NCBI GenBank assembly: GCA_006937955.1
Contig: SSNP01000006.1
Span: 5,246,063-5,310,062, forward strand
DNA length: 64,000 bases
Source of the DNA: Pachypanchax playfairii
Lineage: Eukaryota > Chordata > Actinopteri > Cyprinodontiformes > Aplocheilidae
Reading direction: 5' to 3'
The notes under the pieces: model-generated
Databases searched by the model: none
The model's input: only the letters and a program-made list of their open reading frames with translations
What the model was told of the DNA's origin: nothing
Made by a program: the position numbers and the translations under genes
Shown: piece after piece, positions 53,401-61,700 of the stretch
Layout of the letters: each line of letters opens with the position of its first letter
Position numbering within the stretch: the stretch's first letter is position 1

Positions 53401-53517
53401 TCTGACTTGGATTATGACTATCTGCAGAGTTGGGGGCCGAGATTTAGGAAGCTGGCAGATTTGTATGGGACCAAAGACTGCTCCATTCAGGATGCTGATG
53501 ACGATGAGGACTCTTAA
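12508..53517 (+). CDS. cdh11: Cadherin-11 (type II classical cadherin), 14 coding exons, spliced CDS
   Basis: Joining 14 exons at GT-AG sites gives 2460 nt in one frame, 819 residues. Residues 1 to about 32 are a signal peptide (hydrophobic LLRGLLVLLGVSVLCSVALG). A propeptide follows, ending in the furin site RSKR (71-74). The mature chain starts GWVW, with W76 and W78 as the two type II strand-swap tryptophans. Five cadherin repeats follow with calcium motifs LDRE 137-140, DINDN 172-176, DAD 206-208, DVNDN 281-285, DPD 315-317, DADE 398-401 and DVNDN 500-504. QAV (150-152) stands where type I cadherins have HAV. The membrane helix is about 634-656, the p120-binding region about 668-688 and the beta-catenin-binding region about 746-804. 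Compared from memory with human CDH11 (796 residues), RSKRGWVWNQFFVIEEYTGP and KEPLIVFEEED match exactly, which favours CDH11 over CDH8 or CDH24. The product is a calcium-dependent adhesion protein at the plasma membrane. The propeptide is about 21 residues longer than in human. I see no frameshift or internal stop. Confidence 0.95.
12659..13171 (+). other. cdh11 intron 1
   Basis: 513 bp, GT-AG, phase 1. I see no repeat or gene in it. Confidence 0.9.
13172..13311 (+). CDS. cdh11: cdh11 coding exon 2: propeptide end, furin site, start of EC1
   Basis: The acceptor AG is at 13170-13171 after a T-rich tract and the donor GTAGGT is at 13312. The exon completes the split Gly51 codon and runs to Arg97. 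It carries GKEGQVLHRSKR, where furin cleavage exposes GWVWNQFFVIEEYTGP. The two tryptophans mark type II cadherin strand swapping. The sequence around the cleavage site is nearly identical to CDH11. Confidence 0.95.
13312..13927 (+). other. cdh11 intron 2
   Basis: 616 bp, GT-AG, phase 0. Short AAAT repeats at about 13349-13365; otherwise nothing distinct. Confidence 0.9.
13928..14222 (+). CDS. cdh11: cdh11 coding exon 3: body of EC1 and start of EC2
   Basis: It encodes residues 98-195 and one base of 196. EC1 calcium ligands LDRE (137-140) and DINDN (172-176), and the QAV tripeptide (150-152), are visible. The donor GTGAGT follows at 14223. Wording such as YILSGEGAGTIFVIDDK is diagnostic for CDH11-type EC1. 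Confidence 0.95.
14223..16194 (+). other. cdh11 intron 3
   Basis: 1972 bp, GT-AG, phase 1. It begins with the telomere-like run and is otherwise AT-rich. Small open frames near 15887-16153 occur on both strands and show no protein-family wording. Confidence 0.9.
14234..14250. repeat. Short telomere-like CCCTAA run
   Basis: AACCCTAACCCTAACCC, 12 nt after the exon 3 donor: two full CCCTAA copies plus partial ones. Too short to prove a telomeric origin. Confidence 0.7.
16195..16314 (+). CDS. cdh11: cdh11 coding exon 4: EC2
   Basis: The acceptor is CATGCAG and the donor GTAAGA. The 120-nt exon is phase-preserving (one base carried at both ends). It encodes GTSVMQVTATDADDPTYGNS and the following SILQGQPYFSVEPQTG, with DAD (206-208) as EC2 calcium ligand. 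Confidence 0.95.
16315..18038 (+). other. cdh11 intron 4
   Basis: 1724 bp, GT-AG, phase 1. It contains a purine-rich stretch around 16740-17040 and a possible SINE fragment at 17690. Confidence 0.9.
17690..17746 (+). mobile_element. Possible tRNA-derived SINE fragment
   Basis: AGCAGGTTGTCCGGTAACC followed by AGAGGGTCACCAGTTCGACT has the shape of a tRNA-like B-box region (GGTTCGA-type) seen in fish repeats of the form 'gcgggttgtcc...accagagggtcggcggttcgatcc'. Only a short part is recognisable. Located in cdh11 intron 4. Confidence 0.35.
18039..18206 (+). CDS. cdh11: cdh11 coding exon 5: end of EC2
   Basis: The acceptor TTCCAG precedes 18039 and the donor GTAAGT is at 18207. It encodes IIRTALPNMDREARQEYDVV and the stretch ending DVNDNPPKFPQ (281-291). 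The donor opens the 24.4-kb intron that holds the minisatellite. Confidence 0.95.
19020..19080 (+). mobile_element. Left half of the interspersed repeat hosting the minisatellite
   Basis: The text running into the array, with CATGTCACAGTATCCCAGAG and GAAACTGAACCCCCAAATC, resembles the abundant teleost SINE-like repeat whose usual wording is roughly 'cttgagcaagacactgaaccccaaattgctccc'. Its partner half is 39007-39085. I recognise it from memory and give no family name. The left boundary is not visible. Confidence 0.5.
19081..39006 (+). repeat. Giant two-word minisatellite in cdh11 intron 5 (19.9 kb)
   Basis: The array consists of GGGTTCCATACA (12 bp) and GATGGCAGGGTTCCATACA (19 bp, the 12-mer with a 7-bp prefix). 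From one GATGGCA to the next there are 0, 1 or 2 plain 12-mers, so units are 19, 31 or 43 bp. I found no internal run of three. My estimate, not a count, is about 650 units. GC is near 51%, against clearly AT-rich flanks. Recurrent variants are ATACTGGG for ATACAGGG, GATGGTA, GAGGGCA, GAAGGCA, GCTGGCA, CACATGGCA and CAGGTGGCA. Rare indels occur, for example near 19865, 21240, 25355, 27450 and 30970. The last 60 bp (38947-39006) are five 12-mers in a row. No unit contains a stop codon in any frame, so the very long reading frames on both strands are by-products, not genes. Confidence 0.99.
39007..39085 (+). mobile_element. Right half of the interspersed repeat hosting the minisatellite
   Basis: Directly after the last 12-mer come GCCTATTGCTACTGACAG, ATGGGTCAAATGCAGAG and CCCCCAAGGGGATCAATAAA. 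This matches the usual tail of the same teleost repeat class ('gatgggtcaaatgcagagaataa...ggggatcaataaagt'). Together with 19020-19080 it forms one element split by the array. Confidence 0.55.
39778..40490 (-). mobile_element. Degenerate, internally deleted Tc1-like DNA transposon
   Basis: Two inverted repeats of about 115 bp face each other: about 39778-39900 and the reverse complement of about 40376-40490. They share AGTCTGTAATTT, ACATCTGGAAATCA, TTGTCTGATTTT and TTTATTTGTATATT. Between them the - strand (from about 40227 downwards) reads MDKTRELSKDTRDKTVDLHK, GTIIKK then stop, KISPCGVSMTIRTVRDQPRT and RELGPQSH. This is the DNA-binding N-terminal part of a Tc1-like transposase. At least two in-frame stops are present, one at the tryptophan of the usual KWKK motif. 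The catalytic DDE half is absent, so this is a dead, non-autonomous copy. Sequence at 39740-39777 may be a further piece of the left end. Confidence 0.8.
42633..42820 (+). CDS. cdh11: cdh11 coding exon 6: EC3
   Basis: The acceptor is TCCTCCCAG and the donor GTAAGA. A base carried from exon 5 plus GT makes Ser292, restoring the frame across the 24.4-kb intron. It encodes VYTMSVSEDKVPGEEVGRLK with DPD at 315-317 and ends at Lys354. PGEEVGR is the CDH11-like wording of EC3. Confidence 0.95.
43113..43155. repeat. (ATA)n trinucleotide microsatellite in intron 6
   Basis: About 14 perfect ATA/TAA triplets. Confidence 0.97.
43568..43577. repeat. G10 homopolymer in intron 6
   Basis: Ten consecutive G after CGCAGA. 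Confidence 0.95.
45176..45241 (+). mobile_element. Short relic of the 56750-type interspersed repeat
   Basis: CCAGGGTCACAAGCAGCTGG followed by TGTCCATCAGCCAGTGAGAT and GTCCATCCTGGACAAA follows the order of the repeat at 56750-57005 (lead-in, 'ggtcacaggcagctgg', 'acaccctggaca'). It is strongly degenerate. Located in cdh11 intron 6. Confidence 0.5.
47733..47846 (+). CDS. cdh11: cdh11 coding exon 7: EC3
   Basis: It has 38 codons (355-392), phase 0 at both ends, starting QVDFETKRSYTLKVEGSNPH. The acceptor is TTTCACAG and the donor GTATGC. As in other type II cadherins, the EC3 DRE motif is replaced here by DFE. Confidence 0.93.
47955..48094 (+). CDS. cdh11: cdh11 coding exon 8: EC3-EC4 junction
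   Basis: The acceptor TTAG lies at the end of a 108-bp intron and the donor is GTATTT. It encodes ISVEDADEPPVFIAPSYTFE, then VGRVHAKDTDVANNPV (to 438) plus two bases. SVEDADEPP is the type II linker wording and DTD is the EC4 calcium motif. Confidence 0.93.
48328..48461 (+). CDS. cdh11: cdh11 coding exon 9: EC4
   Basis: The acceptor is ACATGTAG and the donor GTGCGT. It encodes RYMIPRYTDVDQFFSISEDG and LDRETQPWHNISVSATEI (439-483). There is an N-glycosylation sequon at N475 (NIS). This exon is more divergent from human CDH11 than the N-terminal exons and seems one residue shorter in the ISEDG loop. Confidence 0.9.
48462..49927 (+). other. cdh11 intron 9
   Basis: 1466 bp, GT-AG, phase 1. Contains the reverse-oriented repeat relic at 49046, an adjacent GC-richer stretch to about 49480 that I do not recognise, and a short CAAA run near 49801. 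Confidence 0.85.
49046..49132 (-). mobile_element. Relic of the 56750-type interspersed repeat, reverse orientation
   Basis: CTGCCTCTCGCCCAACGACT, GCTGGGGATAAACACCAGCT and AACAAGAGGGTATAGAAT read as the reverse complement of the family's head ('ccatccattttctataccc...ggtcgc...agctgtcattgggcgagaggc'). Located in cdh11 intron 9. Confidence 0.6.
49928..50049 (+). CDS. cdh11: cdh11 coding exon 10: end of EC4, start of EC5
   Basis: The acceptor is CATGCAG. It encodes GGHHQDTKVRVNIKVKDVND and on to CETEAPGK (484-524). The DVNDN at 500-504 binds calcium between EC4 and EC5, and C517 is the first conserved EC5 cysteine. The donor GTAGAG follows at 50050. The CETEAPGK segment is shorter than the matching human stretch. 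Confidence 0.92.
50137..50254 (+). CDS. cdh11: cdh11 coding exon 11: EC5
   Basis: It lies beyond an 87-bp intron, with acceptor AATGTAG and donor GTAGAA. It encodes VIRTIGGVDKDEMAPRQHFT and FSLTPEVVHNQNFSLRDNR (525-563). There is a sequon at N556 (NFS). The PEVVHNQNFSLRDNR segment aligns with the CDH11 EC5 core. Confidence 0.92.
50255..52110 (+). other. cdh11 intron 11
   Basis: 1856 bp, GT-AG, phase 1. (CA)n near its 5' end, then AT-rich sequence; no gene or transposon recognised. Confidence 0.85.
50439..50467. repeat. (CA)n microsatellite in intron 11
   Basis: About 14 CA copies ending in CGCATG. Confidence 0.95.
52111..52362 (+). CDS. cdh11: cdh11 coding exon 12: EC5 end and first half of the membrane helix
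   Basis: The acceptor CTCTCTGCAG follows a clear pyrimidine tract. It encodes DSTASIYVLRKGFSRLTQDI, the conserved EC5 cysteines in VCSCDSGGSFLSC, and GLSTGALIAILACIVILL (to 647). The exon ends inside the transmembrane helix at the donor GTGAGA. Reading through this donor adds GEKQKLCK and a stop. Confidence 0.95.
52363..52867 (+). other. cdh11 intron 12 inside the membrane-helix codons
   Basis: 505 bp, GT-AG, phase 1, splitting the transmembrane segment between LL and AIVV. If retained, it adds GEKQKLCK and stops, which would remove the whole cytoplasmic tail. Confidence 0.85.
52868..53019 (+). CDS. cdh11: cdh11 coding exon 13: rest of membrane helix and p120-catenin region
   Basis: The acceptor is TTGGCAG and the donor GTAACA. 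It encodes AIVVLFVALRRQKKEPLIVF and EEEDIRENIITYDDEGGGEE (to 698). The juxtamembrane core is the p120-catenin binding site of classical cadherins and is almost unchanged from human CDH11. Confidence 0.96.
53152..53517 (+). CDS. cdh11: cdh11 coding exon 14: beta-catenin-binding tail and stop
   Basis: The acceptor is TTCTGTGCAG. It encodes residues 699-819 and the TAA at 53515. It contains SVDVDDFIKTRIAEADSDPT, PPYDSIQIYGYEGRG, the serine-rich SLAGSLSSLESVTTESD (beta-catenin contact and phosphorylation region) and WGPRFRKLADLYG. The end DADDDEDS is a slightly longer acidic tail than in human. Confidence 0.96.
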   Translation, partial: NPDGANGFLPRKDIKPELQFPIRPGIGRPAANSVDVDDFIKTRIAEADSDPTAPPYDSIQIYGYEGRGSLAGSLSSLESVTTESDLDYDYLQSWGPRFRKLADLYGTKDCSIQDADDDEDS

Positions 53518-54260
53518 CGGTGGTTTTCCTCAGCAGTGGACGCCCCCTGATTTCTGATTTATTGATTCTAAGAGGATGTTAACTGAGGGTTAATTCTCTC
53601 CAGTTTTTAGTCGTCACCATCTTCCAGCTGATTAGTTCTTGCCAATTTGTCAACGAATGCTAACTGCTCTCCCTCTCTGTGGCTGGTCCTCCAAGACGGA
53701 TTGTCAATGGACACATAATGAATGCTTGGACTTAAATCGCTCCCAATTTCCTTAATTTTCTCCCGTCTCTTCTACGGTTCTTTTACTCTATTACTACAGA
53801 CTTGAGCATTGCAGGGTGGGAGATTGGTTAGTCATTAGTTTCTTTGTATGGAAGCAATCTGATGAAACAGTGTTGCTGTATCATCAGTAAGACTTGCCTA
53901 TAGCAAACTGTTGAGTGCAAGAGAGTGTCTGTATGCTTTTATGGACTAAATTCATGTACTTCCTCAACAGTTCCTTAGAGAGTTTTTATTCCCCGAACAG
54001 TTCCTGAATGGGGCATATTTCCCTTTGTTGCTCTCAAAGAAAAAGAGGAAGATGAAAGTAAATTAAAAGATGAAAGTTTGAAAGGAATCCAGCAGCAGCC
54101 TGCAAAGAGACATACAAACTGAAGATGTTTCTGAAAGGTCAAATTCGTTGTTTTGTCTGCTGAACAACAAGCAGGTACTCTGTTTTTGAAGGATTGATCA
54201 ACTCTGGGTTGTTGATACTCTGAAGATGCGTGAAGCATCTTCACAGTATGGTGGCCTTAT

Positions 54261-54270
54261 AATAAATAAA
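54261..54270 (+). terminator. cdh11: Possible alternative polyadenylation signal
   Basis: Two overlapping AATAAA hexamers (AATAAATAAA) lie 744 nt after the stop codon. No strong GT-rich element follows directly, so this is a weaker candidate than 55533. Confidence 0.3.
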
Positions 54271-55532
54271 CAACAACTCCAGGGGTAAACAGACAAAAAG
54301 ACTAGAAATAGAGACAAATAGTTTTAGTAGCCACACAAACAAAAGAACACATGGACTGTAGGAGTATCTGTGAAACGCTACAGAAATATCACTTTTTTAT
54401 TCCCCAAAACACCCGAAAAGGATTTGAAATTTTGGATTTTTTTCATTGTTTTTGTTATTTACTGCAGAAAAGACAAGCGATGCTTTCCTATTATCACAGT
54501 CCTGGTGTCCAGAATACTGCCATCAGCAATCATCTTCATACTAAGTCAATCCATGAGTGATCACCTCCATATTCCACCAATAATGACAGTGAGTAGAAAT
54601 CTGTGAGCTCGAAAAATCGCCTTAAACCCAACGGACACTCCTGCAACGCGGTGCATTCTCTTTTATTCCTCCTTTTGCTTTATTTTATTTTGTTATTTTC
54701 ATAACTTGAACTGTATATTCAGAAAGTTTCCTCCTTGTTCGGTGTGTACAGATGTGATATATCACGCTGAGGATCCAAACTTCTCCTCATGCACGTTTCA
54801 GAAGAGATCAGCTGTGTATCCTTTGTGTTTCTTTCCCATCATGTATGTTGGCAGCAACATCTGTTGTATCAACATGTGTTGCCATTTAAACATAAAATGT
54901 GCACATAGGAAAATAACACAAAGTGATCCAGAACGGCTGAAACCAGAACATCCTCTTTATGTTCACTCTCTTTTGATTGTTATTATATTATTATAATTAT
55001 GATTATCAGTGTTGTTTTTTATTATTATTATTATCATTATCATGACAGTAATTGTTCTATCCTTAGCTTTGGCTGCACAGGGATGAACTGATGTTTAACT
55101 TTTTGCAGGTGAGATTTTAACGTCCTCACATTTTTTACATTTCTTCAGAACGCTGAAAGAAAAACTGCTGCTTAAAGTCAAACGTCAGCTCCTGCTTTTC
55201 CTCGTGCACACACAACTTTTATCCTCTTGTTTTGGTTTTTTCTATATTATTTGGCGTTTCTTTATTTTTTCTCCCTGTTCCAGAGGAAAACTAGCAATCT
55301 GTGTTTGTTGCAGTGAGAGAACGCCTCCTTTTTAATTCTCTGTCAAGTTTTATGGTACAGATTTGTACAATTTTAAAAGTTCTTATTTTAGTATACATGC
55401 TGAATATTCCAGTATTATGACAAAAACATGTTAAGAAGTTTAAAAAGTTACAACATCACACTTATATTTTCTGAACATTGTATTGTTGCTTTACTATGTG
55501 CTTCAATCTCCGAAGCAGAAAAAAATCTTTGA

Positions 55533-55538
55533 AATAAA
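55533..55538 (+). terminator. cdh11: Probable main polyadenylation signal AATAAA
   Basis: AATAAA occurs in GAAATAAATGC, followed about 28 nt later by a GT-rich TGTGTGG element at about 55566, the normal arrangement for cleavage and polyadenylation. Confidence 0.6.
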
Positions 55539-55560
55539 TGCTCTTTTTATAAAATGACAT

Positions 55561-56749
55561 TGAACTGTGTGGAAGTAAAATTTATTTTAATTTAATAGAT
55601 ACAAATGAGTGAATTTAGGAACATGTATGTGTCTCAAAAGGTTTGTGTTGTTCTGATGTTAAACATATGCAGATGGATGTAAAGCATGACCTCTAAACTA
55701 CAGGATCATGTTGTTTTAGACGTGGGTTTTAAGGGTTTTGGTGATACATGTGAAGTTACTATAAAACCAAAGTTACACAAAATAAATCACTCAAAGTTCA
55801 GCTTCATGACTTCAGGCTAAAGAGACAAACCAGCACTTGAAATTATTGAAATTGAAATATTTAATTTATTACCAAAACAGCATCATCATTCTAATGAAAG
55901 GTTTTTACTTTCACTCTGAGGTTATCATGTGATCATACCAACACAGCTGTTTGCTCCAGTCTGTATCTGAGTGTTTATGTTCCTTAGTGATGTTACCTTC
56001 ATGTTTTCCTTGTTGATTTTTTAACTAAAAGGTTATTTTAAGAGAATAACTGAAATCAATCCTAAAATGCTTCATTATAGTTATTTTAACTTCCCTCGTG
56101 AAACTATTGACGGACTCTTTTATAAGTACGGGAGAGTTTTTGTCTGTTTACAAACAGACAGGAAGAAGTTTCATTCAGTAACTCTGAAGGCTGCAGAGAT
56201 GCAAAAGGTCAGGCTGCACTTTGGGTGAACAACAAAAGAGATGATGTTCTGTTAAAAGACAGAGACAGAGAGAGGACACAAAGGACGGGAAGAAAAGCTG
56301 AGACATAGATCTGAGTGAGCAGCAGCTGAAAGTACAAGAGATGAAAGGTCTAGTAAAATTATACCTTCTGCTGCAGGGTAATTACTAGAAATGATCCTGG
56401 TTCAATATAGGAAATGTTTTTGCTATTGATATTTCTTCTTGAACACATCTTAGTAATCTTGTTCCATTTAAAAGTTATCCCTCAAACATTTTTTATCCCA
56501 CATTATTGACCGATTGCTATTTTTTTTTAAATGTTACACAATATCGTTGATCAAAAATACAATCCCCTCTGCAGGACTGTGGAGTCATACTGAAGAATTC
56601 TAAACTTTTTCCAGCTCCAGTTGTGCAGATACAGATGTGATGATGGTGAAGAGTAAACTGCAGAAACCAGTGGTTAAAAGGTGCAAAATAAATAGCTGAT
56701 ATATAATAATAATAATGATATAAATGAGCATAAAACTTCAAGAAATGGA
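55561..56749. other. Intergenic sequence after cdh11
   Basis: AT-rich; no coding exon, RNA gene or recognised repeat. Confidence 0.7.
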
Positions 56750-57005
56750 TTATTATCCATCCATCCTCTAAACCTGCTTCTTCCTGTTCAGGGTCGCAGG
56801 GACCTGGTGTCTCCAGCAGTCTTTAGGTGAGAGGCAGGGGACACCTTGGACAGGTTGCCAGTCCATCACAGGGACACACACAAACAACCATTCACACTCA
56901 CACTCAGGGACAATTTAGAGTCTCTGATTAACCTCTTGCATGTTTTTGGACTGTGGGAGGAAACTAGAGTCCCTGGAGAAAACCCACCACGCACGGGGAG
57001 AACAT
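56750..57005 (+). mobile_element. Teleost interspersed repeat fragment (retroposon-tail type)
   Basis: It begins CCATCCATCCTCTAAACCTG, continues GTTCAGGGTCGCAGGGACC and GGACAGGTTGCCAGTCCATC, then TTTGGACTGTGGGAGGAAAC and GAGAAAACCCACCACGCACG, and ends GGGGAGAACAT. This is the hallmark wording of a very common fish repeat. I believe it is linked to LINE 3' tails but have not verified a name. It is slightly degenerate and non-coding. Confidence 0.8.
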
Positions 57006-57371
57006 TATTTAGAACTATTATTTAAAAAAAAAACTAACAAATTAAATCAGCTTATTATTTTCTTTGCTGTAGTTTGTACATTCATTTGAATACTTAACAT
57101 CACTATTAAATTTTAAATCCTTCATCTCAGTTTATTTTTCTATGTCTGTGATAAAATGTTATTATTCATGTCTGATCATATTAATTAATTGTTTAGAATA
57201 ATCTGGACTAATGAGGGGATTTTAGCATCAATATGAAAAATTTTTTTTTTTCTTAAAACAGCAGGTTTGTGTGTGAAACCTCATCCTGAGCGGTTGATGC
57301 AAAGCGGGACGTTTTGTTTTAAAAGCAACAACTATGTCTGATCCACATTTTCTCAGATTAGTACTTTAACT

Positions 57372-57600
57372 GCTACCATTAAATGGTAAATATGCTGTAT
57401 TTGTATAGTGTCTTACTGACCACTCAAAGTGTTTTTACACTACAAGTTTTACATTTTACATAATGCAAGTCGGGGGGCTACATGGGGTTCAGTATCTTGC
57501 CCAAGGACACATCGACACGTATCCTGCTGGGGCCTGGAATCAAACCGTCAGAGGACGACCTCCTTATCCATTAGCATCCTCACAGTAACTGTTACACACA
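57372..57600 (+). mobile_element. Second teleost interspersed repeat fragment
   Basis: It starts AAATGGTAAATATGCTGTAT, then TTGTATAGTGTCTTACTGAC, CACTCAAAGTGTTTTTACAC, TCTTGCCCAAGGACACATCG and GGGGCCTGGAATCAAACCGT. This is the familiar 'aaatggtaaatggactgtatttatatagcgc' element of fish genomes, here about 80-90% intact by eye. It carries no coding capacity. Confidence 0.75.
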
Positions 57601-58770
57601 GCAGTGTGACATCACACTAACCAGATCATCACAAGAGAAGACTTCAGGTATCCATGTCACGTCTGTTTGGTGTAGTTGAAGCTCATCAGACTCTTCCTGA
57701 TCTGATCTGTGGAGAACGTTTGATTCATCACATCAACCTGGTGACTGTTGGAATCAACACACACCTGAACAGCAGGTGTGTGTTCACCTCACATTTCATC
57801 TACTTTCCTCCTTCAGTAACGTCTGTAGATAATGAATCCAGTTCTGTCAAGTTTCAGCTTGTGGCCGTTTTATAAGACTTCAGCCAAATGAAGAAGAAAT
57901 GTTCACAACACAACACATGCTACTATACACATGCCCAGAGGATCTGATGGATGAAAAGCATATGCATGTATGTACAGGATGATTATTAGATCACAGCTTA
58001 ATAAAAGCTCTTTGCAGACTGGGTAAACTAGTGTGTTAGTGGATTGTTGCTACCTGATCAGAGACCAGTAAACAAGCAACAAGCTCCATCTGAGTTCTTG
58101 TGTGCTGAAAGACTCACTGCACAAATGTATTCAAATTCATTTTGTTTTCATCACTTAAAACAAAATAATTAGAAGTAGTGGTAATATAATGATGAATCAG
58201 TCGTGTTGTAAGAGCAGGAACAGAGATGAAGTTGTCAGAATGCAGAAGAAATGGTCAAATTCCACCGGGAAGCTAAAAGGAAAGAAGATAAAAGCAAGAA
58301 GCAACGACAACAAAATATGCCTCTCTAACAAGAAACTTCTTAAAACAAATAAACATCAGCAAAAAGGCTTTCAACTGAAATACCCCGGGGGTTTTATCTA
58401 GAATTACCTAACTACTGGAAACAGATGAAAAGAGTTCGCTGCAGAGCAGAAAGTCGAGAAATACAAGAGAAACTTTGTGTTTCCATATAGAGATGAAATA
58501 TAAAAGGTACCAGAGGATAGAATGGATTTGTGTTCTCATAATGTTTCTTAAACTGTACATTAGTAGAATCTTTTAAAATACCTTTAATTAAAGCAACTTG
58601 CTGTTTTTATGTTTATTTTGTTGGTATTTTGATAAACAGAAAAATTATCAATTTAATTAATGTTCAGAGTTATGTAGATGAGTCCAGAGATAAAACCTGA
58701 AGGATGAGTAGAACAGTTTGTAGAATGAAACTAACGAATGAACGAATAAACAGACGGACGGACAGACGGG

Positions 58771-58789
58771 ATGATGATGATGATGATGA
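58771..58789. repeat. (ATG)6 microsatellite
   Basis: ATG/GAT triplets follow a short GACGGACGGACAGACGG run. Confidence 0.9.
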
Positions 58790-61700
58790 CGACTGCAGCG
58801 CCGACATTTCAACAGTGTGACAAACATACGTTTCATCTAAACGATGTCTGAACGATATGACAAAATGTAAAGCACAAATAAATAAAATAAAGTGCATTTT
58901 GTTTTTTCAAAGTAAAGCGCTCGGCCAGTAATTTCTGAAAAGCATCAGAACACATTTACACTGATCAAACAGAAAATTCACATCTCATTTAAAATAAATA
59001 TATCGAGTGTAACAAGAGAAGATTTGGGTTATTAGACTGATTTAATTATCAGCTTCTAACTGAAGAAACATCTCTTTATCTGTCTGATGATCTGCTGATC
59101 TGATGAAATAAATCAACTTGATTTATTTCATTTTCTTTTGAATTTGACTTTTAGCTCTCACCTGCCCCTCAAGCTTTTCTTCTTTTTTATCCTAAACTTT
59201 ATCCTCTTTCATCCTCCGTCTCTCCATCCATGTGTCTCTTCTGTTCAGATAATTACAGTTCACTGTGTGTCGGTGTGTAGGGGATCCCAGCCTGGCTGAA
59301 GCCTGATTAGTTTTTAATCATGAAGTGGCACTTGAGTAAACAAGGAAATATTCTCCCTGTCACTCCTGAGAGGAGACATGTGTGTGTCTGTGAGTATGTG
59401 TGAAATAGTTTGTGCACAAGCAGGATGGATGTCCTTGGGAGCATTACAAACAGACAAACAGTGAGTTAATTAACCAGTCAGGCTGCCAGTCAGTAATGGA
59501 GTTCTTCATTGAGTTTGCTTTAGGTTGGTTAAATGCTTTGGGAATGTGTTTTCTATCAGCTAGATGTCCTGGAAGACAGAAACACATTCACCAACTGTTC
59601 ACATGGAAAATTCATTCATTAGCAAATCTGTATGTTAATTAGTAAAATATAAAGTTTTTAGTTGTTTAAACAGTCTGTCTGCTCCTGATTCATACAGATG
59701 AAGGTTTCTGTGCAGGACAGTCAGTCATAATAAACCCTTTTCCAACAAGAGTTTACAAGAAAATAAAGTGTCTAAATCTCATAATTTCATTTCTGTTCAA
59801 TATGAGTAGAAATAATGAAACAATCTAGAGAGAAAAAGTTGATCGCTTCATACTGAAATGTAACAGATCAGATCAGTCAGAAGGAAATCAAACTTCATCC
59901 CAATTTATTCAGTCAATTAAATCAGAGTCAGTGTATTTCTAACTAATAAATATAGATAGTCATGATGTAATAATTATATATGGTGAAATGCAGGTTCAGC
60001 ATCATTTCCTTCTGCTGTATTTTATTTAATCATTTTGTTGACTTTTACTTTTACTAAAATACATCATGACAGAGTGAAAATAATTTATTGGAAATGAACT
60101 TATTTTGAGGAAAATAAAAAGTTAACATTTATACCATTCAAACCTTGTTATCACTGGTGTTGTTAAATACATTTAAACAAGCTGCAGTAATTAAGTGACT
60201 AAAGAGGAAGTTTTAAAATGAGTTCATGTGTAACACATGTCACTGGTTCATCCTCTGAATTTAAACCTTTTTTAATGCTCAAATAATAATTAGGCTAATT
60301 CTTTTTGGGGGTTTGGAAAAACTGAAGGCTACAAGGTGCATAAAAACAGAATATTTTGACATAAAGATGCACAAAAATTGTACATTTTCTTTAAACTAAA
60401 AACTGATATACGGACTTGTCTGAATATCGATTCAGATCAAGTTTTAGATCTTAGATTTTGTTTGACTGCAGATAATCAAAACTTTGCAGAAACATTTTAT
60501 TATTAAGGGTTTCAATTTGTCAACAACTGTTTTATTATTTGAGTTCATACTTTTTCTAAACCCAAATCAAGGTGACCTGATGTTTACTGACTAGAAGATG
60601 ACCAGGAGAGACTCTCCAGATTCTGCTGCTGTCATTTGGTCATTTGGAAACAAACTAGTTGAATTAAAGAAACAGCAGAATTATTTTCAAAAATGTCTCA
60701 ATAAAATTATATTTAATCAACAAATAAAACGAGTCTTCAGGGACGAACAATTTATTATATTTTTTGCCTTTGTCTCGCCATTCAGTCAATAAAAGTACAT
60801 CATGTTTAAAGTGCTGATGGAGGGGCGGATCCATGACAGAAACATGTTAACATGATTAGCATGAGATTACCAGCCTGTTTTCTATGTTTGATCCAGTTTA
60901 CTGACACATTTACAGAGTTGAATCAGAAACAGCCTTTCAGAAGGAAATGACCTCTTTAGTTTCTGGTCCTGTTTGGTTGTATTTGAAGATGGAAACATCA
61001 AAGTAAAGTAAAGAAAAAATGAAACTAGTGAAGATTCTGTAAAAGGAATCAGTGACCTGTTGAATAATGTCGGATTATTCATTATAATCACTTTCCTTTT
61101 TATCCAGAATCTTCTACATTTTTGCTGAAAAGCCACAAAACTAAAAATATTTGGATAAAATGTTTAGTTTCTCTTTTTCCTAATCTGTGTCATATAATCC
61201 AACAAAAAAGTTGAACTCAGTAAACATCTGCTAGTTCTATCGTTTACAGAAAGTGTTTCATCTCTGAAACATTAACATGCGTTCCATGTCTCAGGCTTTT
61301 GTAAAATGTCCAAGACTCTCGGTTTGCATTGTGATAAAAAAAGTCTTTGATACTTTTGCCAAGTTTACAGTGAAAAAAGAACAAAGACAGACATGAACAC
61401 ATTCTTCCAAATTTCTTTTTTTCTAATTTGATTTGCAAACTTTAAAACATTCATGAGTCAATGCTTTCGCATGACAACTTGCACTCAAAGAATTTTGATC
61501 AGCAGCTGGGCCTATTAATGTCTGCAGCTGATGCACAACTTAAAAGGATTCCCCTGCATGGTTAAGGTAGCACTCATTCTGCTGGAAAAGAAGATATTTC
61601 TCTCATTTGAGATCATGCTGGCATCAAAGATGGAGAAAACACTCTGAGGAAAGAGGAAGCAAAAAATACAGGCTGTATTAAACATCATCCTCTCATAGTT

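Larger units (their letters stand above)
53518..55560 (+). other. cdh11: 3' UTR of cdh11
   Basis: Non-coding sequence follows the stop at 53517 with no splice-like interruption that I can see. It includes an AT-rich run of ATT/ATC triplets near 54985-55045. The most likely end is about 20-30 nt after AATAAA at 55533, giving a 3' UTR of about 2 kb. An earlier end is possible at the doubled AATAAA at 54261-54270. Confidence 0.6.

Noticed and set aside
53975..54996. Several frames of 69-96 codons in both directions after the stop codon
   Set aside because: They lie in the inferred 3' UTR, overlap each other and show no family wording.
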